From: Phocaeicola fibrisolvens | GTDB lineage: Bacteria; Bacteroidota; Bacteroidia; Bacteroidales; Bacteroidaceae | Assembly: GCF_025567125.1 (NCBI RefSeq) | Contig: NZ_JAOQJI010000013.1 | Span: forward strand, 25,603-89,602 | Reading direction: 5' to 3' | Length of the DNA stretch: 64,000 nt | The notes under the pieces: model-generated | The model's database searches: none | What the model saw: the letters and a program-made list of their open reading frames with translations, nothing else | Told to the model about the DNA's origin: nothing | Part shown: positions 16,436-25,655 of the stretch, one piece after another | Layout: each line of letters starts with the position of its first letter | Numbering within the stretch: the stretch's first letter is position 1 | Translations under genes and position numbers: made by a program

Positions 16436-19090
16436 ATGAAAGCAAGTATCGTTTTGGCGTTGTTGTCACTGATGTCTGCAGGTGTGCAGGCCAGTGTGGT
16501 AAAAGGAAAAATCAAGGATGCACAGACAGGAGAGGAAATTATCGGTGCATCGGTAATGGTAAAGGAAGAGCCCGGAAAGGGAGCGGTTACGGGGTTGGAT
16601 GGTAGCTTTAATCTGTCTGTCAACCGAGATAAATATACATTGGTATGTTCTTATGTAGGATACAAGAAATATGAGGTGACTGTCACACCGGACAAGAAAG
16701 AAATCGTGATTCCGTTGAAAACCGATGACGTGGCACTGGATGAGGTAGTGGTGGTAGCCTCCAATCCGGGAAGAACGGAAGCTGGGGCACGCGGCATTGA
16801 ACGTCAGGCCATGAATGTGGTCAACGTGATGAGTGCCAAGGCCATCGAACTTTCTCCGGATATCACGGTAGCGAATGTGATTCAGCGTATGTCAGGCGTG
16901 ACCATCGAACGGAACAGCAGCGGAGAAGGTCAGTATGCGATTCTGCGTGGTATGGACAAGCGTTACAATTATACCTTGATTAATGGGGTGAAGATTCCGA
17001 GTCCGGACAACAAGAACCGTTTTGTGCCGCTGGATATTTTCCCATCGGAGATGCTCGACCGTTTGGAAGTAACCAAATCGCTGACCGCCAATATGGAAGG
17101 CGACGGAATCGGAGGAGCAGTCAACCTGATTATGAAGGATGCGCCTACGGAACGGCAGTTTACCGTGAATTTGTCGACCGGTTACAATGCCATGTATTTC
17201 GGCCGTGACTTCCAGTCGTTCAACCACGGAGCCATCGTCAAACAGTCACCGTATGAACAGATGGGGATGCCGGAGGACAACCGGGTGACCATGGATAATT
17301 TCACGACCGACAACTTACGGATGAGCTGGAAAAAGCCATTGCCGGATTTGACTGCCGGGATTTCTTATGGCGACCGTTTCTTCCAGAACAAACTGGGGGT
17401 GATGTTGGCCGGAAGTTTCCTGAACACCTATCGTGGCAAGGAAAGCCAGTTGTATTATCAGCCGGGCACCACTCACAACGGCATTGAGTATCGTAATTAC
17501 TCTTCCCAGCAGACCCGTATCGGGGCGCATGCCAAGCTGGATTATTTCATCAACGAACATCATAAGCTGACCTGGTACAACGGCTACATGGATATGCGTG
17601 AGGCAGAAGTGCGCGACGGACATGACGACAAGGAAGGGGCAGTACGTATGAAGTGGAACCATCAGTATATCATCAATTCAACTTTGAAAGGGGAACATTC
17701 CTTTTTGGACGATGGGGCGCTTCGCCTGAACTGGTCGGCCGTGATCTCGAAAGCCTACAGTGAGACTCCGGACAATGCGGAAATTTTCTTTCAAGGTACC
17801 CACGTACAGACCTCAGGAGCAGCTACCCGGCGTTGGGAACACAATTCAGATAAAGATAAGGCGGGATATGTAGACCTGATGTACAAGCTGAAACTGGACG
17901 GTGGTTCTGTCTTTGATTTCTCTGTCGGAGGTATGTACCGTGACAAGAAGCGTGACAGTTTTTTCAATGAATACACCTTCAACTCGGCGACAGGAGTGAA
18001 GGACCCACAATATCAGGGGGAAGACTGGAATAATTACGATGAGATTCTGTTTACTCCCTTGAAATACGGTAACATCAGTGACCCGTTGAACTACGATGCT
18101 TCCGAAAAGATTGGCGCAGGCTACGGAATGGTGAAATACACGTATCGGAAATGGGAATTCATTGCGGGAGTCCGTGTGGAACATACTAACCAAGGGTATG
18201 TCTTGAAATTCCCTACGGAAAATGCGGATCCAGAAGGAAACCAGAAATATACGGACGTGCTACCCAGTTTTCATGCGAAATACGGGGTGCATAAGAATGC
18301 CAACCTACGTTTCTCGTACGCACGGTCTATCAACCGCCCCAGTTTCTTTGAAATTGTGCCTTACAGCATCATCAATGAAGACTACAAAGAAAAAGGTAAT
18401 CCGGATTTGAAGCATACCGTGGCCGACAACATTGACCTGCGCTATGAATATTTCCCGAAATCATCCGAACAGTTTATGGTGGGCATGTTCTACAAACGGT
18501 TGCAGAACCCGATTGAATATGGTCTGTTGAACGAAGGACAGGATACCTACTACAAGCCGATGAATTTCGGAGATGCGACCAACCTAGGCGTGGAAGTGGA
18601 TATCATGAAATACTTCAACTGGTTCGGTATCAAGGCCAATTATACGTATACTCACTCTACGATTACGACTGAGAAGCGTACCATGGTCGGCAACGATGTG
18701 AAGACTGTTTCGCAGACCCGTCCGTTGTTCGGGCAGGCGGCTCATGTGGCGAATTTGTCGTTGCTTTTCAAAAGCACCAAATATGGTTGGGAAGGACAGA
18801 TTGCCGGAAGTTACACCGGAAAACGTTTGAGCGACATTTCCAACTGGTATAACGATGATATTTGGGAAGACGGCTACATGCAGCTGGATGCGTCTGTAGA
18901 AAAGAGTTTCAAGAACGGCATCAGTCTGTTTGCCAAGGCCTCTAATTTGTTGGACACTCCTTTGTTGAGATTTATCCAAAACGGTCCGCATACAGAAGGT
19001 GTCACTTCCGAACGAAAGGATGGCAATGTCATTGAGCGCAAGGAATGGCATGGACAGTCGTTTATGCTGGGAATCAGATATAAATTATAA
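16436..19090 (+). CDS. TonB-dependent outer-membrane receptor
   Basis: 884 aa. Signal peptide (1-19), carboxypeptidase-regulatory-like domain (about 20-105, VVKGKIKDAQTGEEIIGASV), a TonB-box-like LDEVVVVAS, plug domain (about 120-235: VANVIQRMSGVTIERNS, ILRGMDKRYNYTLINGVKIP, GDGIGGAVNLIMKD) and a 22-strand barrel ending SFMLGIRYKL. There is no STN domain and no sigma or anti-sigma beside it, so regulation differs from the receptor at 9 kb. A beta-helix lipoprotein follows after 39 bp and a phosphatase after that, while a histidine phosphatase lies upstream. Uptake of a phosphorus compound is inferred from this setting only. Confidence 0.88.
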   Translation: MKASIVLALLSLMSAGVQASVVKGKIKDAQTGEEIIGASVMVKEEPGKGAVTGLDGSFNLSVNRDKYTLVCSYVGYKKYEVTVTPDKKEIVIPLKTDDVALDEVVVVASNPGRTEAGARGIERQAMNVVNVMSAKAIELSPDITVANVIQRMSGVTIERNSSGEGQYAILRGMDKRYNYTLINGVKIPSPDNKNRFVPLDIFPSEMLDRLEVTKSLTANMEGDGIGGAVNLIMKDAPTERQFTVNLSTGYNAMYFGRDFQSFNHGAIVKQSPYEQMGMPEDNRVTMDNFTTDNLRMSWKKPLPDLTAGISYGDRFFQNKLGVMLAGSFLNTYRGKESQLYYQPGTTHNGIEYRNYSSQQTRIGAHAKLDYFINEHHKLTWYNGYMDMREAEVRDGHDDKEGAVRMKWNHQYIINSTLKGEHSFLDDGALRLNWSAVISKAYSETPDNAEIFFQGTHVQTSGAATRRWEHNSDKDKAGYVDLMYKLKLDGGSVFDFSVGGMYRDKKRDSFFNEYTFNSATGVKDPQYQGEDWNNYDEILFTPLKYGNISDPLNYDASEKIGAGYGMVKYTYRKWEFIAGVRVEHTNQGYVLKFPTENADPEGNQKYTDVLPSFHAKYGVHKNANLRFSYARSINRPSFFEIVPYSIINEDYKEKGNPDLKHTVADNIDLRYEYFPKSSEQFMVGMFYKRLQNPIEYGLLNEGQDTYYKPMNFGDATNLGVEVDIMKYFNWFGIKANYTYTHSTITTEKRTMVGNDVKTVSQTRPLFGQAAHVANLSLLFKSTKYGWEGQIAGSYTGKRLSDISNWYNDDIWEDGYMQLDASVEKSFKNGISLFAKASNLLDTPLLRFIQNGPHTEGVTSERKDGNVIERKEWHGQSFMLGIRYKL

Positions 19091-19129
19091 TCAAATATAA
19101 ATATTGACTAATAACTAATTTATTACGAA

Positions 19130-20545
19130 ATGAAACTGAAAAATTATTTGCTGGCAAGTACAGCTTTGGTAGCGTTGTCTTTTATGACCGCTTGTACGGA
19201 AGAAGATCCAATCTCTAATAGTGACGGTACCGAGAATACGGATGGAAATGATGAGAACAATGGGGGAAACAATGAAGAGAACACTGACAATGTCATTGTT
19301 TGGCCTGCCGATACAATCGTAAAACTTGAGGGACATTATACAGTGCCCGAAGGAAAGAGCCTGGTGATTAAGGAAGGTGTTCAGGTGATTGTCAGTACAG
19401 ATGGTGTAGGAGCCAACCACGCTCCGATTGAGTTTACTGTCAATGGTAACTTGTATTGTGAGGGTACGGCCGAAAAGCCGGTTTTGTTCTCCATTCCGGA
19501 AAGCGAACGTACGGAGGAAAATATATTCGCAGGTATGTGGGGTGGAATTGTCGCCACTTCTACTTGTGGTGAAATGTTAATCGATCATACGATTATTGAA
19601 TATACAGGAGCACAGGTAATAGAAGGTTCTCCGGCTGCCAGTGCAGGTATCTATACAGCAGGTGACGATGCTTATCCGCAGATTACAACCGATAACATCA
19701 ATGGGCGTTATGTAATTACCAATTCCATCCTGCGCAATGGTTGGTCAGACGGTATTTACTTGATGGGTGGAAATGCCATTGTAGCCAATAATATTTTTGC
19801 TGCTAACGGATACGACGGGGCAGAAGCAGTCAATGTAAAAGCTGGTTGCGTAGTAGATGTGGCAGGAAATGTCATGTTCAGTCCGAATACCAATGGCTTG
19901 AAGTTATCTAGTTCTGGTCAGAGTGATGAACGTGCGATGGCTAAAATCCAGGCCTACAACAACACCATCATCAATGCCGGATGGCGTCGTGACGGTGAAA
20001 AAGGAGGATGTGTGTACGTAGAAAAGAATGCGTTGGCAAATGTCTTTAATAACCTGATGGTGAACTGTAAGTTCAGAGCCATGACTCCTAACTACAAAAC
20101 TCCGAACTTGCCGGATGAAGGTTACAACGACCAGTCTGTTATTGATTATAACTATTATGCTTCTGGAACTCAGAAGAGTGACGTGGTGTTTGCAGAAGAG
20201 TCTGGTGTAGCGTATGCTTGGGAAGGATATGCATACGCACATAAAAACTATTATGAAGGCGTGGTGGATGCACACAGCGTGATTACCAAAACTGCTGAAG
20301 AATGTGCTGTTAATGACCCGAAATTCGTGAATTTCCCGATTAACGAGGTAGCCTTGACAGATTATGTATACAATAATGCATGGGATTTCCATGTGCAGGC
20401 TGGTTCTCCGGTATTGACAGGCGCCTATGACGGAAATGATGCAGCATTGGCCCCTTATTTTGGAACAGAAGGCCTGAGCGTAAATGGCAAGAGTTATACT
20501 TCTCCGAAAGTGGAAGCTCGTTTCGGGGCGTATGGTACAAAATGA
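19130..20545 (+). CDS. Beta-helix lipoprotein, probably surface-exposed
   Basis: 471 aa. Lipoprotein signal with lipobox ending FMTAC (Cys22), followed by an acidic stretch EEDPIS that resembles a Bacteroidota surface-export signal, then a low-complexity Asn/Glu/Gly linker. The rest has the regular short strands of a right-handed parallel beta-helix (ITNSILRNGWSDGIYLMGGN, IVANNIFAANGYDGAEAVNV, VDVAGNVMFSPNTNGLKL). No catalytic motif was recognised. It is co-oriented with the TonB receptor 39 bp upstream, so it may be a substrate-binding partner replacing a SusD protein. Confidence 0.75.
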   Translation: MKLKNYLLASTALVALSFMTACTEEDPISNSDGTENTDGNDENNGGNNEENTDNVIVWPADTIVKLEGHYTVPEGKSLVIKEGVQVIVSTDGVGANHAPIEFTVNGNLYCEGTAEKPVLFSIPESERTEENIFAGMWGGIVATSTCGEMLIDHTIIEYTGAQVIEGSPAASAGIYTAGDDAYPQITTDNINGRYVITNSILRNGWSDGIYLMGGNAIVANNIFAANGYDGAEAVNVKAGCVVDVAGNVMFSPNTNGLKLSSSGQSDERAMAKIQAYNNTIINAGWRRDGEKGGCVYVEKNALANVFNNLMVNCKFRAMTPNYKTPNLPDEGYNDQSVIDYNYYASGTQKSDVVFAEESGVAYAWEGYAYAHKNYYEGVVDAHSVITKTAEECAVNDPKFVNFPINEVALTDYVYNNAWDFHVQAGSPVLTGAYDGNDAALAPYFGTEGLSVNGKSYTSPKVEARFGAYGTK

Positions 20546-20602
20546 TAAATTCCTTTTCTAGGTTTTGTTAAGGCAGTCTGTATTGACTGTATTTTCCGAG
20601 TG

Positions 20603-20640
20603 GAATAAGTCCGGACAGTATGTCTCGGGCTTATTCTTTG
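20603..20640 (+). terminator. Terminator or attenuator between lipoprotein and phosphatase genes
   Basis: Arms GAATAAGTCC (20603-20612) and GGGCTTATTC (20627-20636) pair with one G-T wobble and are followed by only TTTG. The weak T-run suggests partial read-through into the phosphatase gene, which begins 30 bp later. Confidence 0.5.
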
Positions 20641-20669
20641 AATTCTCAATTCGTTTAAATGCTTGATTT

Positions 20670-21614
20670 ATGATTTCATTGAAAAAACTTTTCTGGACAT
20701 GTTGTTTGTCCTTGTCTGTACTGGTGGCGTTTGCGCAGGATGCTTCTGCATGGAAGTCGTTGGAAAAGCCGGTGAGCTTTCTGTTGGCCAATGACTTGGG
20801 GCGTAACGGTTATTACGACCAGAAGCCTATCGCCGAACTGATGGGACAGATGGCAGAGAATGTCGATATTGAAGCCGTGGTGGCTGCGGGGGATGTACAC
20901 CATTTTGAAGGTGTCCGCAGCGTGAACGATCCGTTGTGGATGACCAACTATGAACTGATATACAGTCATCCGGAGCTGATGATTCCCTGGTATCCGGTCA
21001 TGGGAAACCATGAATATCGAGGCAATACCCAAGCTGTATTGGATTACGCCCAGGTGAGTGCCCGCTGGGAGATGCCCGCCCGTTATTATACCAAAGTGTT
21101 GGAGAATGACGATGTCACTGTGCGTCTGGTCATGATTGATACAGCTCCTTTGTTGGACAAATACCGGAAAGATGTGGAGAAATATCCGGATGCCTGCAAG
21201 CAGGACATGGACAAACAGCTGGCGTGGATGGACTCTGTGTTGACCGTCTCCAAGGAAGACTGGGTGCTGGTAGTGGGCCATCATCCGATTTTTGCAGATA
21301 CCGACAAGAGCGATGCGGAACGTCTTGACATGGAAAAAAGAGTGGACACCATTTTGCGTAAACATAAAAATGTAAGTATGTACCTTTGTGGGCATATCCA
21401 TAACTTCCAGCACATCCGCAAGCCAGGAAGTTCCATCGATTATGTGGTAAATTCTTCCGGCTCGTTAAGCCGCAAAGTGAAAGCGGTCGACGGAACTCAG
21501 TTCTGTAGCAGTGAATCCGGTTTCTCTTTGGTTTCGGCCGATAAGAAAGAACTGTGTCTGCACATGATAAATAAAGATGGAAAGGTGATTTATACGGTCC
21601 GTCAGACAAAATAA
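20670..21614 (+). CDS. Secreted calcineurin-like (purple acid phosphatase-type) phosphoesterase
   Basis: 314 aa with signal peptide (ending near FAQDA). Metallophosphoesterase motifs occur in order: an N-terminal Asp in ANDLG (D42), GDVHHF (74-79), GNHEY (112-116), GHHPIF and GHIHNFQH, which together supply the two-metal site. The spacing and length fit tartrate-resistant/purple acid phosphatase relatives. Likely a periplasmic or surface phosphatase acting on phosphomonoesters. Last gene of the TonB receptor/lipoprotein unit. Confidence 0.85.
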   Translation: MISLKKLFWTCCLSLSVLVAFAQDASAWKSLEKPVSFLLANDLGRNGYYDQKPIAELMGQMAENVDIEAVVAAGDVHHFEGVRSVNDPLWMTNYELIYSHPELMIPWYPVMGNHEYRGNTQAVLDYAQVSARWEMPARYYTKVLENDDVTVRLVMIDTAPLLDKYRKDVEKYPDACKQDMDKQLAWMDSVLTVSKEDWVLVVGHHPIFADTDKSDAERLDMEKRVDTILRKHKNVSMYLCGHIHNFQHIRKPGSSIDYVVNSSGSLSRKVKAVDGTQFCSSESGFSLVSADKKELCLHMINKDGKVIYTVRQTK

Positions 21615-21792
21615 TAAAGAGTGATTATCATTTGAATCGATGATAAAAAGAAGATTGTGAAATTCTTAAAAAAATAGAAAGACACATAGCGTATTTCATT
21701 ATTTTGTAAACTCGACTTTACGTTATTGTTTGAACAGAGATAATCATCTCCTCATTTTTAGGTATTTTGGAAGGAAAAAATAGCGATTTGGC

Positions 21793-21831
21793 AAAAAAAG
21801 AGGCATTCGTTGGAACGGTGTCTCTTTTTTT
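21793..21831. terminator. Terminator hairpin upstream of the carboxylase operon
   Basis: Arms AAAAAAAGAGGCA (21793-21805) and TGTCTCTTTTTTT (21819-21831) pair with one G-T wobble. It lies 180 bp after the phosphatase stop and immediately before the promoter of the next operon, so it insulates the two units. Confidence 0.6.
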
Positions 21832-21841
21832 GCTATTTTTG
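21810..21841 (+). promoter_or_regulatory. Promoter of the biotin-carboxylase operon
   Basis: A TTG at 21810-21812 and a -7 box TATTTTTG at 21834-21841 are 21 bp apart. The transcript would carry a leader of about 110 nt. The gap 21615-21955 also holds a small inverted repeat TTATCAT-N8-ATGATAA (21625-21646) of unknown role; nothing else was seen there. Confidence 0.6.
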
Positions 21842-21955
21842 CACAGTTTTTGGGTTGTCTGTGCACGAGCGGAATATTCATTGCACGAATGACCTGATTA
21901 TTGGACTGTATGAGAATGGTCCGGTATCATAGAAATCATAATTAAAACATAAAGC

Positions 21956-23467
21956 ATGATACACAAAGTATTAATCGCTAACCGTGGTGAAATTGCTGTG
22001 CGCGTGATGCGCTCTTGCCGTGAAATGGGCATTCGTACCGTGGCAGTTTTTTCCGAAGCCGACAGAACGGCTCGCCACGTACTTTATGCGGATGAAGCTT
22101 GCCTGATTGGTCCTGCTGCATCGCGCGAAAGTTATCTGAACATAGATAAAATTATCATGGCGGCGAAACGTCATGGAGTGGATGCTATTCATCCGGGATA
22201 TGGATTCCTGTCTGAAAATTCAGAGTTTGCACGTCGCTGCCGTCAGGAAGGTATTATCTTTATTGGTCCGGATCCGGAGACGATGGATGCAATGGGTGAC
22301 AAGATTTCTGCCCGCAAGCACATGATTGCAGCCGGTGTACCGGTCGTTCCGGGTACAGAGCAGCCTTTGCAGAGTGTAGAAGAGGCCAAAGAAATCTGTA
22401 ATCAAATCGGTTATCCGGTCATGTTGAAAGCTTCCATGGGTGGTGGAGGTAAGGGTATGCGCTTGATTCACAATGTGGACGAAGTGGAAGAAGCCTATAA
22501 CACAGCCCGTTCGGAATCTATGTCTTCTTTTGGTGACGATACCGTTTATCTGGAAAAATTTGTAGAAGAACCTCATCATATCGAATTCCAGATTCTGGGT
22601 GATAATTTCGGAAATGCCGTACATCTTTTTGAACGTGAATGCTCTATCCAGCGCCGTAACCAGAAAATCGTGGAAGAAACTCCTTCTCCTTTTGTCACTC
22701 CTGAATTGCGTCAGAAAATGGGTGAAGCAGCTGTGGCTGCGGCAAAGGCTGTGCATTACAAAGGAGCCGGTACGATTGAGTTCCTGGTCGATAAGCACCG
22801 CAATTTCTACTTCCTGGAAATGAATACCCGTTTGCAGGTAGAACATCCGATTACGGAAGAAGTGGTAGGTGTGGACCTGGTAAAGGAGCAGCTTCGTGTG
22901 GCCAACAACGAGCCGCTCCACTTCAAGCAGGAAGACCTGCAGCAGCGCGGACATGCCATTGAATGCCGTATCTGTGCTGAGGATTCTGAAAACAACTTCA
23001 TGCCTTCTCCGGGTGTCATCCGTCAGCTGATTGAGCCGAACGGCATCGGCGTACGTATCGACAGCTACGTGTACGAAAGCTACGAAATTCCTATCTATTA
23101 TGACCCGATGATTGGTAAGCTGATTGTGTGGGCTACCACCCGTGAGTTTGCCATTGAACGTATGCGCCGTGTGCTGTATGAATACAAGATTACCGGTTTG
23201 AAGACCAATATCGGTTATTTGCGTCACATCATGAACGTGCCCGATTTCGTGGAAGGACATTACAATACTTTGTTCATTCCGAAACACCAGGATATGCTCC
23301 GTGAATGGGCCGGACAGAAAGAAGAAGAAACCGAAAACATAGCCATGATCGCCGCTTACATCGACTACCTGATGAACCTGGAAGAAAACAAGTCGGCATC
23401 CAGCGATAACCGTCCAATCAGCCGTTGGCGTGAATTCGGTCTGAAAAAAGGCGTATTGCGAATCTAA
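21956..23467 (+). CDS. Biotin carboxylase subunit of an acyl-CoA carboxylase
   Basis: 503 aa. ATP-dependent carboxylation of the biotin on the separate carrier protein encoded next. Starts MIHKVLIANRGEIAVRV, with a pre-ATP-grasp fold (IHPGYGFLSEN), glycine-rich ATP loop KASMGGGGKGMR, active-site EMNTRLQVEHP and a biotin-carboxylase C-terminal domain (IECRICAED). Length and order match the stand-alone subunit of propionyl-CoA carboxylase-like enzymes. Operon with the carrier and carboxyltransferase genes, consistent with a propionyl-/methylmalonyl-CoA step in the succinate-propionate pathway. Confidence 0.92.
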   Translation: MIHKVLIANRGEIAVRVMRSCREMGIRTVAVFSEADRTARHVLYADEACLIGPAASRESYLNIDKIIMAAKRHGVDAIHPGYGFLSENSEFARRCRQEGIIFIGPDPETMDAMGDKISARKHMIAAGVPVVPGTEQPLQSVEEAKEICNQIGYPVMLKASMGGGGKGMRLIHNVDEVEEAYNTARSESMSSFGDDTVYLEKFVEEPHHIEFQILGDNFGNAVHLFERECSIQRRNQKIVEETPSPFVTPELRQKMGEAAVAAAKAVHYKGAGTIEFLVDKHRNFYFLEMNTRLQVEHPITEEVVGVDLVKEQLRVANNEPLHFKQEDLQQRGHAIECRICAEDSENNFMPSPGVIRQLIEPNGIGVRIDSYVYESYEIPIYYDPMIGKLIVWATTREFAIERMRRVLYEYKITGLKTNIGYLRHIMNVPDFVEGHYNTLFIPKHQDMLREWAGQKEEETENIAMIAAYIDYLMNLEENKSASSDNRPISRWREFGLKKGVLRI

Positions 23468-23495
23468 GCGTTTGTTTCAAATTAAGTAGAAGATT

Positions 23496-24017
23496 ATGGA
23501 AATACATATAGGAGACAGAGTTGCGGACGTGACATTGGTCAGCAAGGAAGGCAACAAGGTGCAGCTGACCATCGACGGGGTGCCTTACGATGTAGACATC
23601 GTGATGGCCGAAAACGGAAGTTGTTCCATTCTGCACGAAGGAAAGTCGTACAACGCCGAACTGATTCGTAAGGAAGGTGGAAAGAGCTATACCGTGAACG
23701 CACATTATCAGTCATACAACATTGACATCATCGACTCGCAGGCTAAGTACCTGCGTATGCGCAAGGGTGCCGAAGAGAAGCAGCAGGATAAGATTGTTTC
23801 TCCGATGCCGGGCAAGGTAGTCAAGATTCCGGTAAAAGTGGGCGACCGTCTGCAGGCAGGCGACATCGTGGTAGTGATTGAAGCCATGAAGATGCAGAGC
23901 AACTACAAAGTGAACAGTGAATGCGTGGTGAAGGAAATCCTCGTGAACGAAGGAGACTCCGTCAACAGCAATCAGGTTATAATGACGTTGGATGTAATTA
24001 AAGAAGACGAACAATGA
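23496..24017 (+). CDS. Biotin carboxyl carrier protein
   Basis: 173 aa. The C-terminal biotinyl domain carries the canonical EAMKMQ biotinylation site with the lysine near residue 130, preceded by SPMPGKVVKIPVKVGD. The N-terminal 90 residues form a beta-rich part like that of acyl-CoA carboxylase linkers. It moves the carboxyl group between the two neighbouring subunits. It overlaps the carboxyltransferase gene by ATGA. Confidence 0.92.
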   Translation: MEIHIGDRVADVTLVSKEGNKVQLTIDGVPYDVDIVMAENGSCSILHEGKSYNAELIRKEGGKSYTVNAHYQSYNIDIIDSQAKYLRMRKGAEEKQQDKIVSPMPGKVVKIPVKVGDRLQAGDIVVVIEAMKMQSNYKVNSECVVKEILVNEGDSVNSNQVIMTLDVIKEDEQ

Positions 24018-25546
24018 CAACAGCAGAACAATATAAGAAATTTGAGGAACTGGACAAGCTGGCTTCTCAGGGCGGCGGTGTAGAACGCGTGGAAAAACAG
24101 CACGCCAACGGTCACATGACAGCCCGCGAACGTATCGACATGTTGCTCGACAAGGGTACGTTCAATGAAATCGACAAATTCGTAATCCACCATTGCACAG
24201 ACTTTGGCATGGACAAGAAACATATTCCGGGCGACGGTATCGTATGCGGTTACGGTAAGATTGACGGCCGTCTGGTATATGTATATGCATACGACTTCAC
24301 CGTGTATGGCGGTACGCTGAGTGCGACCGGTGCCCAGAAAATCGTGAAGGTACAGGAATTGGCGCTGAAGAACGGTGCTCCGGTCATTGCCTTGAACGAC
24401 TCAGGTGGTGCCCGTATTCAGGAAGGTGTGGGCAGTATCTCCGGTTACGCTTCCATCTTCTATCAGAACACCATTGCTTCGGGTGTGATTCCGCAGATTT
24501 CGGCCATCTTGGGTCCGTGTGCGGGAGGTGCCTGCTATTCTCCGGCCCTGACCGACTTCATTTTCATGGTGAAGGAAAAGAGCCACATGTTCATCACCGG
24601 TCCGGACGTAGTGAAAGCCGTGACCCACGAAGAAGTGGACAAGGAAGAACTGGGTGGTGCTTATACCCACAGCAGCAAGAGCGGTGTGACACACTTCCTT
24701 TGCGATACGGAAGAAGAAACCCTGATGAGCATCCGCGAACTGTTGAGCTTCCTTCCTTCCAACAACATGGAAGATGCGCCGATGATTCCTTGCACCGACG
24801 ATATCCGCCGTGCGGAAGAATCGCTGATGACAGTCATTCCGGACGACCCGAACATGCCGTACGATATCAAGAACATCATCGAACCGGTGGTCGACAACCA
24901 TTATTTCTTTGAAGTGATGCCTCACTTTGCCAAGAACATCGTAGTCGGATTTGCCCGTCTGGGCGGACGTTCCGTAGGTATCGTGGCCAACCAGCCTGCT
25001 TACCTGGCCGGTGTGCTCGACATCGATGCCTCTGACAAGGCTTCCCGCTTCATCCGTTTCTGCGACTGCTTCAATATTCCTATCGTGACGTTCGAAGACG
25101 TGCCGGGCTTCCTGCCGGGATGCACACAGGAACACAACGGTATCATCCGTCACGGAGCGAAAATTGTGTATGCCTACGCAGAAGCTACCGTACCTAAGAT
25201 TACCGTCATTACCCGTAAGGCTTACGGAGGTGCTTACATCGTGATGAACAGCAAGCCGATTGGTGCCGATGTGAACTTCTCTTATCCGACAGCCGAAATC
25301 GCCGTAATGGGTGCCGACGGTGCCGTAAACATCCTCTACCGCAAGGCTACTCCGGAAGAGAAAGCCAAGGCAGTGGAAGAATACAAGGAAAAATTCTCCA
25401 ATCCTTACCGTGCGGCCGAACAGGGTTACATCGATGAAATCATTCTGCCGAAAGATACCCGTTACAAACTGATTCAGGCATTGGAAATGACTCAGAACAA
25501 GAGCCAGAGCAATCCGCCGAAGAAACACGGCAACATGCCGCTGTAA
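24014..25546 (+). CDS. Acyl-CoA carboxylase carboxyltransferase subunit (propionyl-CoA carboxylase/methylmalonyl-CoA decarboxylase type)
   Basis: 510 aa, crotonase-fold carboxyltransferase. N-terminal half: HANGHMTARERIDMLLDKGTF, YDFTVYGGTLSATGAQKI, NDSGGARIQEGV and GPCAGGACYSPAL (oxyanion and acyl-CoA site). C-terminal half: VANQPAYLAGVLDID, FEDVPGFLPG and KAYGGAYIVMNSK (carboxybiotin site). It transfers CO2 between biotin and propionyl-CoA, in either direction. Translational coupling through ATGA with the carrier gene. A sodium-pumping partner is not in the window, so a soluble carboxylase and the MmdA subunit of a pump are both possible. Confidence 0.92.
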   Translation: MTTAEQYKKFEELDKLASQGGGVERVEKQHANGHMTARERIDMLLDKGTFNEIDKFVIHHCTDFGMDKKHIPGDGIVCGYGKIDGRLVYVYAYDFTVYGGTLSATGAQKIVKVQELALKNGAPVIALNDSGGARIQEGVGSISGYASIFYQNTIASGVIPQISAILGPCAGGACYSPALTDFIFMVKEKSHMFITGPDVVKAVTHEEVDKEELGGAYTHSSKSGVTHFLCDTEEETLMSIRELLSFLPSNNMEDAPMIPCTDDIRRAEESLMTVIPDDPNMPYDIKNIIEPVVDNHYFFEVMPHFAKNIVVGFARLGGRSVGIVANQPAYLAGVLDIDASDKASRFIRFCDCFNIPIVTFEDVPGFLPGCTQEHNGIIRHGAKIVYAYAEATVPKITVITRKAYGGAYIVMNSKPIGADVNFSYPTAEIAVMGADGAVNILYRKATPEEKAKAVEEYKEKFSNPYRAAEQGYIDEIILPKDTRYKLIQALEMTQNKSQSNPPKKHGNMPL

Positions 25547-25579
25547 TCAGCTGACGATTATTCAGTAAATCCACATAAG

Positions 25580-25626
25580 AAGCGAAGAATTCCGCCGGTC
25601 ATGCGCGAGGAGTTCTTCGCTTTCTT
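25580..25626 (+). terminator. Terminator after the carboxylase operon
   Basis: Arms AAGCGAAGAA (25580-25589) and TTCTTCGCTT (25613-25622) are perfect complements around a 23-nt loop, followed by TCTT. Confidence 0.7.
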
Positions 25627-25655
25627 GTATAGTTATCACATTAGATTCTGTCATT

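Noticed and set aside
21625..21646. TTATCAT-N8-ATGATAA inverted repeat as a terminator
   Set aside because: Very AT-rich and weak, only just past the stop, with no T-run on the plus strand; the real hairpin lies at 21793-21831.
24401..25528. Large minus-strand open frame opposite the carboxyltransferase gene
   Set aside because: Antisense shadow of a well-conserved gene; no promoter and no recognisable product.
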